From positions 49,324-113,323 of the forward strand of contig JAJEFJ010000034.1 of the NCBI GenBank assembly GCA_022820485.1: a stretch of DNA of 64,000 bases. Reading direction: 5' to 3'. Of this stretch, positions 8,454-18,300 are shown one piece after another. A program made the translations under genes and the position numbers. The first letter of the stretch is position 1, and each line of letters opens with the position of its first letter. The notes under the pieces were generated by a model. That model was not told the origin of the DNA and ran no database searches. It saw nothing but the letters and a program-made list of their open reading frames with translations. The stretch is from Candidatus Latescibacterota bacterium (lineage in GTDB: Bacteria > Latescibacterota > UBA2968 > UBA8231).

Positions 8454-9449
8454 ATGGTGTTGGACATCCGCGACTTGCGCCAACAGGCCGCGCCAGTCGC
8501 CGAAACATCGCTAGACCAATTACTCCACGGCGAACAGGCCCAAATACATGGGCTGGTGCTCAGCGCGGACGATTTGGAGCAACTCTTGACCATCGCCGAG
8601 GACTCGGGCGACAGCCGCCGGCTAGCGGCCATCGACATCTTGAGTCATCACCGCTCCTGGCTGTCTTCGCTGCGCCTGCTGCGCCGGATCGTGCGGTTGG
8701 CGCACAAGGAACTCGATTCCCGACTAGCCGCAGCCTTGGTGCAAGCACTGCGCCAATGCGACGAAGTCGCCCAATTTCTAACCAGCAAAGAGCGCACGGT
8801 CGCCCGTGAAGCAGCGCAAGGCGTGCCGATCAGCCGCCAGACCCTCGCGCCGATCACTGAGGCACTAGCGGCGGGCCTCCCAGCCGACATCGCGGCCGTA
8901 TTGCTCGACAAAATGCGCCGCACGCATCCATCTATGGTGCCCTATGCCGTCGATTGTCTCCTCAAGTGCGATCCCAATGAGAGCCTCTTGCGCGCGTTCT
9001 TGGCGCACTTGCCGCAGATACCGCTCTTCGCGCTCTTTGTCGAGACCGGGCTGCCGCAAACTATGACTTCGACCACCCGCGTCTGGCAACGGGCAGCGCG
9101 GATAGCCGCTGAAATCCTCCAAGAGGCTCCATCGGCCAAGCTGCTGCGCCACCTGCTCAGCAAGTGCGGCGAGGACGCGGCTTTCGCCCGCAGCCACGCC
9201 CGCTTCCTGCACCAAATCACCCAACGCGCCGACACCTCGTCGGACGCCGATTTAATCGGTCACTTTGAGCGGCTCACCTCCGGTGCATCCGAAGCCAAGG
9301 TCGCTCGCCTAGCCCCGCTATTAGTCGGATTAAGTGGGAGACTCGACGGCCAAGCAGGGCAGCAAGCGGCCGCCTTGCTAGAAAATTGGAAATCTCGCTC
9401 GGCTTCGCTCAAACTCAAGATCTATCACCTAGAGCAAGGCATCCGCTGA
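8454..9449 (+). CDS. HEAT-like helical-repeat protein, function unknown
   Basis: A 331-residue soluble protein made almost entirely of amphipathic helix pairs (RRLAAIDILSHHRSWLSSLRLL, DIAAVLLDKMRRTHPSMVPYAVDCLL), consistent with HEAT or armadillo-like repeats. The frame opens earlier at 8412, but the first ATG is at 8454, so that start is chosen. It has no signal peptide or enzyme motif. A strong terminator begins 30 nt after the stop. Such proteins usually act as scaffolds; no partner is evident from the neighbours. Confidence 0.6.
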   Translation: MVLDIRDLRQQAAPVAETSLDQLLHGEQAQIHGLVLSADDLEQLLTIAEDSGDSRRLAAIDILSHHRSWLSSLRLLRRIVRLAHKELDSRLAAALVQALRQCDEVAQFLTSKERTVAREAAQGVPISRQTLAPITEALAAGLPADIAAVLLDKMRRTHPSMVPYAVDCLLKCDPNESLLRAFLAHLPQIPLFALFVETGLPQTMTSTTRVWQRAARIAAEILQEAPSAKLLRHLLSKCGEDAAFARSHARFLHQITQRADTSSDADLIGHFERLTSGASEAKVARLAPLLVGLSGRLDGQAGQQAAALLENWKSRSASLKLKIYHLEQGIR

Positions 9450-9478
9450 GCATTTGTTCCAATACGAGTCTCCCCAAG

Positions 9479-9509
9479 GGCCGTTCGCCGACGGGCGAAC
9501 GGCCTTTTT
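9479..9509 (+). terminator. Rho-independent terminator
   Basis: The 11-bp stem GGCCGTTCGCC (9479-9489) pairs with GGCGAACGGCC (9494-9504) around loop GACG, followed by TTTTT. The T run overlaps the stop codon of the convergent lptG gene. Confidence 0.9.
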
Positions 9510-10581
9510 ATTTGTGCACGCGCCACAGCAGCACCAAGGCCAATACGGCAAACAACAGGTTGGCTATCCACGCGCCTAGCCAAGGCGAGAGGATTTGATT
9601 CCAACCGAGGGCTTGGCCGGCCTTGACGCAACTGTAGTAAACAAAGCAGATCAGGACCCCCAAGCCGAAGCTGTTGGCCAAGCCAGCGCGGCGGGCATTG
9701 GCACCGAGGATCGCGCCAAGGGCGATGATGATGAAACTAGTCAGGGGAAAGGATACTTTCAGATGCAAATCGACGCGCTGGCGCGTGGCGTCCTCCCCGT
9801 TGAGCGTGGCGCGGGCGATGTAGTCGGCCAACTCGGCGTAGCTCATTTCCTCGGGATCCTTCTGCTGGCGAGCAAAGTCGCTGGGGAGCAACGACAAACT
9901 CGGTAAGGATAGGGTATCAAAAGAAGAAGTCGCCACAGCCTCGTCCGCGGCAAAACGAAAGCGGCGGCCTTCAAAAAGCACCCACATGCCCTCCCGCCAC
10001 TCCATGCGCCGAGCCACGGCGCGCTCCAGCGGCGCGTAGCCGCGCAGTCGCTCCCAAGACACTTCGCTGGCGCGTTGCCGCTCCGCATCGTAGCTGCGGG
10101 CGTACACGAACTGGTTGTCCGCGTCTTGGAGCAGGACTTGGCGGCGCGATCCATCGCTGCGGTGATAGGACTTAATCTCATCGTTGATTTGGTTGTAGCG
10201 ATAGGTGGCGGACGGCACCACCCAATCGGTAAAGAAAAAGGCCGCGACCGCAACGACGAGGGCACACGCCAAAACCGGGGCCAGCAGGCGATACAGGCTA
10301 ATGCCAGTGGCCTTCATGGCGGCAATTTCATTCTGGCGCGCCAAGCTGGTCAAGGCAAAGAGCGCGCCCAGCAGGGCGGCGATGGGCAGGGTCAAGATGA
10401 GCCAGTACGGGAGCCGATAGACGTAGTAGAGCAAGATCTGCTCGGGACGAGCTTCAAAGTCGATAAACGTGTCGATGTTTTCGGTGAGATCGATAATCAC
10501 CGCAATGAGCAACAGGCTGACCACGGCAATTCCCAGACACAACAGAAAGCGGCGCGTCAGATAGAGGTCGAGGATGCGCAT
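9508..10581 (-). CDS. lptG: LptG-type LPS export permease (YjgP/YjgQ family)
   Basis: A 357-residue protein starting MRILDLYLTRRFLLCLG. It has the LptF/LptG layout: two N-terminal transmembrane helices, then two more after VPSA (TM segments near 10-35, 55-80 and 95-120), a periplasmic beta-rich domain at about 135-255, and three C-terminal helices. With LptF and the ATPase LptB it would extract LPS from the inner membrane. The start at 10581 is preferred over an upstream in-frame start because it fits the family N-terminus. It lies 1 nt after the lptF-like gene, so the genes are co-transcribed. LptF and LptG are hard to tell apart; second place in the operon favours LptG. Confidence 0.85.
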   Translation of the reverse strand: MRILDLYLTRRFLLCLGIAVVSLLLIAVIIDLTENIDTFIDFEARPEQILLYYVYRLPYWLILTLPIAALLGALFALTSLARQNEIAAMKATGISLYRLLAPVLACALVVAVAAFFFTDWVVPSATYRYNQINDEIKSYHRSDGSRRQVLLQDADNQFVYARSYDAERQRASEVSWERLRGYAPLERAVARRMEWREGMWVLFEGRRFRFAADEAVATSSFDTLSLPSLSLLPSDFARQQKDPEEMSYAELADYIARATLNGEDATRQRVDLHLKVSFPLTSFIIIALGAILGANARRAGLANSFGLGVLICFVYYSCVKAGQALGWNQILSPWLGAWIANLLFAVLALVLLWRVHK

Positions 10582-10582
10582 C

Positions 10583-11881
10583 TCAGGTCTCTTTCGCCCC
10601 TCGGCGGCCAGCGCGGTCGTACGCGACCACCCGCAACAGCCCCCATCCGACGAGGGCAAAAACCAAATTGGGCGCCCACATCGCCAACGGCGGTGGAATA
10701 TAGCCGCGGTCGGCCAACTCCTCGCCGCCGATGAGGAACATCCAGTAGATCCAAAAGAAGAACAGGCTGATGCCTACGGAGACGGCGGCACCGCGGCGGC
10801 GAATCAGCGCCCCCAATGGGGCACCGACCAGCGCGAAGACCAGGCAGGCGGCCGGAATGGATAGCTTCTTGTGAATCTCGACCAAGTACTCGTTGATCCG
10901 CCCCGCGCGGCGGTCTATGTGCCGCCACTGTCGGCCCAGAGCCTCGGCCGCCTGTTCCCTTTCTCGCTCTAGCCCGTCAGCCGTGGAGTCGGCGAGTTGG
11001 CTTTGGTGCAGTTCGAGGTAGCGCGCGGCAATCGAATCGAGGCGTCCGTAGGCGCGCTCCTGCTCGCGGCGGCGCTCCTGCACCAAGCGGTGCATGGCCG
11101 CGATGTCTAGCTCGCGGTCGCTGCGATAGGACGAGGGGCGGTGCTCGTAGCGGCGGCGCTCGTCCTTGATGTGCAGCACTTGGCGGGCAAAAGTGCCGTA
11201 GAAAAAGCGTTCCTCTTGGCCAGCTTCGACGCGCTGAACATGGCCTTCCTCCAACTCTAAGCGGATGTAAGCCCCATCGCCTAACAGCGCGAGGCGGCCT
11301 CTAGGGGCGTGGACAATAACCGGCGGCCCGGGGCGCGAGGCGTCGTAGAGTGCGATGCCAGTTAGTTCGTTAGTCTCCGGGTCAATCTGGCGGATGAGCA
11401 GGTGATAATCGCCCAAGTCGGGTATGAAGACTCCTTCCTTTTCCCTCAGCACTAAGGCCGCTTTCGTCCGTTGCAAGCTCGACGACAGGACCCGGGCTTG
11501 GTGGTTCCAGTCCGGGAGGATCTGGTCGTTAAAAAGCACCATCAACAGGGTGAGCAAAAACGCGGCTACCAGCACCGGCCGCAGGAGCAGCCAAAAGCTC
11601 ACCCCGCAGGCTTTGGCTGCGATGATTTCCCCGTCGGCTGCGAGGCGGGCAAAGGCCATGAGTACGGCGATGAGCACGGCCATCGGCACGGCCAGCGCCA
11701 CGATCCAAGCTAAGTTGAAAAGCAAAAGTTGGAGAGCGGCCAGCAGGGTTAGCCCCTTGCTCAGCACCTGATCCATCGTCTGCAATACGACGTCGATCAG
11801 CAGGATGAAGAGGATCAGCGCAAAGCCGAGCGCAAAGGGCCAACCGTGCTCTTTGAGCACATAGCGGGACAGGGTCGTCAT
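10583..11881 (-). CDS. lptF: LptF-type LPS export permease
   Basis: A 432-residue protein of the YjgP/YjgQ family: MTTLSRYVLKEHGWPFALGF leads into the first transmembrane helix, with the family motif AKACGVSFWLLLRPVL near residue 95. The periplasmic beta-jellyroll region is longer than in LptG and includes an arginine/glutamate-rich helical insert at about 270-330 (RRREQERAYGRLDSIAARYL). Three C-terminal helices follow. The partner gene lies 1 nt downstream. Together they indicate a diderm envelope with LPS or a similar lipid. Confidence 0.85.
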   Translation of the reverse strand: MTTLSRYVLKEHGWPFALGFALILFILLIDVVLQTMDQVLSKGLTLLAALQLLLFNLAWIVALAVPMAVLIAVLMAFARLAADGEIIAAKACGVSFWLLLRPVLVAAFLLTLLMVLFNDQILPDWNHQARVLSSSLQRTKAALVLREKEGVFIPDLGDYHLLIRQIDPETNELTGIALYDASRPGPPVIVHAPRGRLALLGDGAYIRLELEEGHVQRVEAGQEERFFYGTFARQVLHIKDERRRYEHRPSSYRSDRELDIAAMHRLVQERRREQERAYGRLDSIAARYLELHQSQLADSTADGLEREREQAAEALGRQWRHIDRRAGRINEYLVEIHKKLSIPAACLVFALVGAPLGALIRRRGAAVSVGISLFFFWIYWMFLIGGEELADRGYIPPPLAMWAPNLVFALVGWGLLRVVAYDRAGRRGAKET

Positions 11882-12053
11882 GGGTCGAAAGGGTTACGGG
11901 GCTGTGGCGCGTAGCACTCAGGGCACCTCGTTGCAAGCGGCGCGCACTCGGACCGGCCACGGACCTAGTTCCCTCAAATATAACGACTTAGGCTGCCGAC
12001 TAAAAAAGCACTCCCCGCACCGTGCGATAGGAATGGTTTTTGCAAGGGCTTCC

Positions 12054-12082
12054 TTGAAATAATTGCAGCCGCGTGCTATGTT
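12054..12082 (+). promoter_or_regulatory. Sigma70-like promoter upstream of sprA leader
   Basis: TTGAAA (12054-12059) and TATGTT (12077-12082) are separated by exactly 17 nt. It lies 280 nt before the sprA start codon and would initiate near 12089, placing a long structured leader ahead of sprA. Confidence 0.5.
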
Positions 12083-12088
12083 TTCAGG

Positions 12089-12345
12089 TAGTTGCCCGCT
12101 TCGTCTGGGCAGCGTCCTCCTGTTTTTGGGTCTGGAGACCGCCTATCGCGTTTGGTTAATACAGAAGCCGCTCGGCGCATTGCTTTGGCTGTGGCCGCAT
12201 CACCAGTGAAGGCTTCTGAGTCGTTTCCGCGAAACCTCAATTGAAAGACTGCTCTTTAGTTGAGACTGCATTAAGACTGCCGAGCGCATTCGGCTTGACG
12301 CCGCGAGCTCCCACCTTTTAGGGGCTTGCGATCACGTCAAACAAT
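12089..12345 (+). ncRNA. Candidate structured RNA or long 5' leader of sprA
   Basis: The 478-nt gap between lptF and sprA has no credible coding sequence but several strong stems. These are TGCCC/GGGCA near 12093-12111, GGTC/GACC near 12129-12140, CAGAAGCC/GGCTTCTG enclosing about 12162-12218, and CTCAA/TTGAG enclosing an AAAGA/TCTTT stem at 12236-12263. Further stems are GCCGA/TCGGC near 12279-12294 and AGCTCC/GGGGCT near 12306-12326. A possible long-range helix pairs GCAGCGTC near 12110 with GACGCCGC near 12297. The helix density suggests a small RNA or a cis-acting leader. I considered 6S RNA but cannot establish it by eye. No U-run terminator precedes sprA. Confidence 0.35.
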
Positions 12346-12359
12346 AGACGTCGATAGGT

Positions 12360-15300
12360 GTGAATTTAGAGGTGTTTCTCCGCTTTTCCCGCCAAGCGTT
12401 TTCCTCGTGGCTGTGTGTTTGCTTGCTCGCGGTAGTGGTGCGCGCCGAGCCCAAGCTACATTTTGAGCCGCTATACGGCCCGCTTTCCCAGCGCTTTGCC
12501 GTCCCTAGCCAAGCTGCCTTTGGGACTGGCCAGCCGCTCTTGCCCGCCCCCGACCGCGCGCTGATCTCGTACCAAGCCACAGTGGACTCCTTGGGAATGG
12601 CCCACTACGGCCGCCGCGTCAGCGGATTCACCGAGGGACCAACGGTCGCCGTGGCTTTAGACCACTATCTCCGCATGGAATACCAAGCGAGGCACCGACA
12701 GCTTTGGCACCAGCAAATCCGCCGCGACTTTCGCAGCACAGCTTCCGGGCAGCGCCAGCGCCGGGGCAGCCGCTTTGAGTGGACGGTGCCCTTTTCCGCG
12801 CCCAAGCCCCTGCGGCGCTTTATCGGCGACGAAGGCCCCAGCCTCGCGCTCAATGGTTCGCGCACCATCATCGTTTCTGGCAAGAGCGAGTGGACCGACG
12901 GCGAGGTGCAGACCTCGTTTGGCCGCAGTTCCAAGTTTCCCTCGCTGGGCATCGAACAGGAATCTGATTTCACGGTGGAAGGCAAAGTCGGCGAGCTGAT
13001 CAACATCCGCATCAATCAAGACACCCAAAACTTCGGCTCGGCCATTGGCTCCGGTTTGGGCGATCAGCTATCCAACCAGATCAAGCTCGACTACGAAGGC
13101 GAGGAAGACTCCATATTCCAAGAGATACAGGCCGGCAACACCACGCTAGAGCTGCCCAACACGCGCTTCGTCGGCTTCCGGCAGAAGAACAAGGGCCTCT
13201 TTGGCATCCGCGCTAAAGGGCACGTCGGACCGCTGGCCTTTACGACCGTAGCCAGCCACGAAAAGAGCAAGTCCAACCGCCAGACCTTCAAGGGCGGAGC
13301 GGCCATCGACACGCTCCAGCTAAGGGACTACCAATACATCCGCAACACGTATTTCTTCTTACACGAGTTCTATCGCGCCCACCTTGCCGACTTCCGCAGT
13401 CTGTTGGCAGGAGTGCCGTTTGGCGCGGAAAACTTCGTCGATATCAGCCGCCTCGAAGTCTATATCAACGACTTCAATACGCGGAATGACGCCGAACTGT
13501 TCGCCAAGCCCGGCGTTGCGTGGGTCGATCCGTCCGATTCCCTCTCCACCATCGAGTGCTTTGACGCGGCGGGCAATCGCCTGCGCAACAGCGGCTGCTT
13601 TGAGGAAGGAACTTGGCACCGGCTCGACCCGGACGACGACTACTCGGTCGTGGCCGAGGCGGGTTATATCATCCTCAACAGGCCCGTATCCGCCCCCTAT
13701 GCCATGGCCGTGCATTTCAAAACCAACGCGCCGGACTTCGACGGCACGCTCCAACAGGAGACAGCGCGGCTCACAGCCGGTGCCGAATCCGACTCCTTGT
13801 ACCTGAAGCTGATCAAAGCCCGCAATCCCCGCCCGGGTTTTCCCACTTGGAACCTAGAGTGGAAAAACGTGTACCGCATTGCCTCTGGGTTTTCCACTGG
13901 CCGCCGCTTCGACCCCAAGACTTTGCAGGTCGATATCGCCAAGGAAGTGCCCGGCCAAGAAGACCAACTTTCGCAACAGGGGCGCTCCTACTTGCAGATT
14001 TTGGGCTTGGACGAGCGCGGCAAAGACCCCGGCAGCGCACCCGACCGCGTCATCGACGCCGACTACATAGGGCTGGACGACATCCGCGGGCACTTGATTT
14101 TCCCCGACCAGCGCCCCTTTGATCCGCGCGCCAACAAATATCGCGGCCTGCTCGACGAACCCGTCCCGGCCATCTACGACGAGCAGCAGCAGCGCACCCA
14201 GATCGAGGCCAGCCGCTACAAAATCCTCGTCCGCGCCGCCTCCTCCGAGCAGCGCATCCGGCTGGGCGGCATCTTCGGCGGCGTCCGGCCCGAGACCGTG
14301 GAGGTGCAGCTAAACGGCCGACCTCTAACGCGAGATACCGACTACCGAGTCGATTACACCGGCAGCGTGACGTTTATTGGTTCGGTCGCTCAGGAAGTGG
14401 CCGACCCCGGCGCGGACTTGGAAATCTCCTTTGAATCCGAGGACGTCTTCAACATCGGCAGCCAGCAGAAGACCTTGTTGGGCTTGCGCACCGAGTACGA
14501 GTTCTGGGGCGGCGACGGGCGCGTGGGCAGCACCATGATCTACAACAACGAGCGTTCGAGCGACCGGCGGGTGCGGGTGGGCAATGAGCCGACGCGCACG
14601 GTGATCTGGAACCTCGACCTGCGCGCCCGGCGCGAAGTGCCAGTCCTCACCCGCGTCGTCGATATGCTGCCGCTGGTCAAGACGGCCGTTCCCTCGGAAG
14701 TGACCCTAGATGCCGAAATCGCGCAAAGCCGCCCCAATCTCAACACCAAGGGGCGCGGCTACATCGACGATTTTGAAGACAGCGAGCGGCCCATTTCCCT
14801 AGTCGTCAACCGCACGCGCTGGACACCGGCTAGCGCACCGGTTGGCGCGCGCTTCGGCGCGGAAAATCGCACGCATTTCATCTGGTACAATCCCTATAAC
14901 GGGGTGCTGCGCACCGACATTTGGCCCAACCAAGAAGAGCAAATCGAAGCCCAAAACCGGCGCACCGACATCCTAGCGCTAGAGCTGCTGCCGCGCCTCG
15001 AAGCCCCCGAGTCTTGGGGCGGAGTCTCCCTCGCCTTTTCGACGGTCAACGACTTGTCCGAGTCCAAGTTCCTAGAGATCTGGGTCCGGGGCCAAGAGGG
15101 CACCTTGCACGTGAACTTAGGCGATCAAATCAACGAGGACTACATCGCCAATGGCCGCCTCGACACCGAAGACGAGCCTTTCCCTGGGCAAGCCGCAGGG
15201 GATGGCTTGGTGGAGCGGGAGGAAGACGTGGGCATCGACGGCCGCAACGACGAAGCTGAATTGAACTTCTACTTGCGGCTGCAAGACGCTGCGTTCGACA

Positions 15301-18300
15301 CCACCCGCTCCCTAGCCGAGCGGCAGCAGGCCTTTGCCGCGCTCTACCCAGACCCCGATCCCCTGCGCCCCAACCGCTCGCCCGACGACCCCGAGGGCGA
15401 CAACTGGAAATACGACCACCAGCGCAACAAGAACGATTACAGCCACATCAACGGCACCGAGAACAACAAAAAAGACGTTGAAAGCGGCGACCGCCCAGAC
15501 ACCGAAGACCTCAATGGCAACGGCGTGCTCGACCGACGTAACAACTACTACCACTACGAGATCGACTTATCCTCAATCCACTACGAGGTCGCCGGCACCG
15601 AGAACAAGGGCTGGCGTCAGCTCCGCGTGCCCCTGTTCGGCCCCCACGTCGAGCGCGTGGGCTTGCCCGACTCCACCCGCATCGAATACGCGCGCCTGAT
15701 GCTTTCAAGCGAGCCGCGGTCGGACGTAGCAGACACCGTGCGAGCCGAGATCGCGCTGGTGGAAATCGTCGGCAACAAGTGGCAGGAAGACGAAGTAGTG
15801 CGGCTCGATGATCGCTTCCCGCTCGGCGACCGCGAGGCCCTCGACGTCACGGTCATCGGCACCGACAAAAGCCAGAGCTACCGACCGCCACCCGGCGTGA
15901 AGATCCGCCGCAACGTGCAGTCGCGCACCCGCGAACGCGAGCAGTCCCTCGTGCTGGCCTACGAAAACCTAGAGCCTGGACACCAAATGTCGGCGACTCG
16001 CATCCTGCCCCGCTCTGCCAATTACACCAGCTACGAGCGGCTGCGCATGTACGTCTATGGCGATTCGAGCGGAACCATTGAATACGCCCACGGCGATTCG
16101 AGCGACTTGGTGCTCTTCGTGCGCTTTGGCGTGGATTCGACCAACTACTACGAGACCATCAGCCCCATTTTTCCGGGTTGGAGCGGGGGACGCAAGGGCT
16201 GGAAAGGCAATCAAGTAGATGTGGACCTGCCGGTCATCTCCCAACTCAAGGCCCTGCTGCAATCCGGGCAGGCCGATACTACCACGGGCGAGTTCTACTA
16301 CACGTACCGAGTAATCGACCCGCGCGGGGCACCGCTAGACGGCAAGAGCTTGATCGCTCAGCGCGAGTTGGAGGCGCTGCACGTGGCTGGCTACGATCCC
16401 CAAGTCGAGCGCTTTTCCCTAGACCAAGTCTTTGCGCGGTCGGGCCTGCGCAGCGGCGAGCAAGCCATTTACCGGGTGCGCGGCAACCCGTCAATGCAGT
16501 CGATCAAACAACTGAGCATTGGCCTGCGCAACCGCGCTGCAAACCGCGCGTACAGCGGCCGCATCTTCCTCGACGAACTGCGCCTCGACGAGGCGCGCAA
16601 CGATCCCGGGCTGGCCGCGTACGCCCAGCTCAACACCAAGCTAGCCGACTTTGCCAACCTCGGCGGCAACGTACTCTGGCGACAGGAAAACTTCCGCAGC
16701 TTTACCGGCCAAGGCGGCAACAGCACAGACCGCGAAGCTGCGTTGTCGGTCTCCACCAACGCGCAAAAGCTCCTGCCGAGTAGCTGGGGTTTTTTAATCC
16801 CGGTCAAGGTAAATGTTAGCCGTTCGACTAGCTTGCCGCGCTTCGGCCCCGGCTCAGACGTGGAGCTGACCGCCGAAGAAAAGCTAGCGCAACAAGCCGT
16901 TCGCTCCAAAGAATTCTACGACGTGTCCATCAGCCGGCGGCAGGGCAAAAACTTCTTCTTGCGCTGGACCCTCGACCAGATGAACCTGCGGCTGTCGCAT
17001 TCGCGCGAACACAGTTCAGATCCGGTGCGCCCAATCAACGAGCGCGAAGCCCAGACCATGAACTTCAACTACAGCATGCCCCTGCCCAAACCAGAACTGC
17101 GGATCATGCGCTGGCTGCCGGAGTTCATGCCTACGGGCTGGACGCGGATGGAGTTCCGCCCGCTGCCGACGAGCCTGACCTACGCGGTCAACGGCAGCCG
17201 GCGCACCTCGCGGCTTTTGCGTCGCGGCGACGACGAACCAACCGCACAGGAGGACTTTACACTCGTCGAAACCTATGCCTCTAAGCTCAATCCGCTCTCC
17301 GGTCTATCGGCCAACTACAACCTCAAAATCGACCGAGACTTGCGCAAAAAATTCGTCCCCGACAAGCGCAGCTTTGGCCGCGAAGTCGGGCGCCGACAAA
17401 CAGCCGACTTGGGCTTTTCGCTGCGCTTGATCTCGTGGCTGGACCAAAACTACACCTTCAAGGCCAATTACGAAGAGCAAAATGACCCAGCGCAGCGGCG
17501 CGGAGTAGCCCCGATCGATTCAATCAGCGGCCTGCCGTTCAATACCCTCGAAATCCGCAACCAGAACGACCTCTCCGCCCGCCTCAATTTTAAAATCCCA
17601 ACGCTGCTCAAGAACTTGGGGCAGTCCCCGGGACAAAGCCGCAAGGCGCAACAGCGCGACGACCGAGACCGCAATCGAAACCGCAGTCGAAACCGAAACA
17701 TAAACGAGGACGCGCCGACCTCAAAGGAAAGCCAAGCCGAGCAAAAGAAAAACCAAGCCGAGGACGCGCAAAGAAAAGCCGAGCAAGAGCAAAGCAAAGC
17801 CGAGCAAGAGAAAGACCAAGCCAAAGAAGAGCAAAGCAAAGCCGACCGAAAGAAAAACCAAGCCGAAGAAGAGCCAACCAAAGCCGAACCGCCGCGAGGT
17901 CCCAATATCCTCCGCCGCCTCGCCGGATGGACCGGCCGCCTCGTCGAGCCGGTCAACGCCAGTTGGCGGCGCAACACCAACTCGCGCCGCTTCAATTTGC
18001 TGCAGCGGCCCTCGCTTTCCTATCAACTCGGCCTCGAAGACACCCTGCGGGTGCGGCAAGTGACCCAAGGGCTAACCCACCAAGACAATTGGTCGCACAC
18101 GTCCTCGTTTGAGGCTGGCTCGGGGATGCGGTTGCCTTTTGGCATTAGCGTCAAGGTCAACTCCAGGGAGCAGACCACCGAGCGCAGCGGCGCTTCGCAG
18201 CAACGGTTGCGCTTGCGCAACGAGCGGACCTACCCGCGCGTGAGTCTTAGCTGGGGACGAGCCGACCGGATTCCGTTGATAAAGCGAGTGATCAACAGTG

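Noticed and set aside
10075..10734. A 219-codon forward frame opposite lptG/lptF
   Set aside because: It spans the junction of two real genes on the other strand and has shadow-like composition.
12089..12345. Firm assignment as 6S RNA
   Set aside because: Stems are present, but I could not match the defining central bubble and closing helix by eye.
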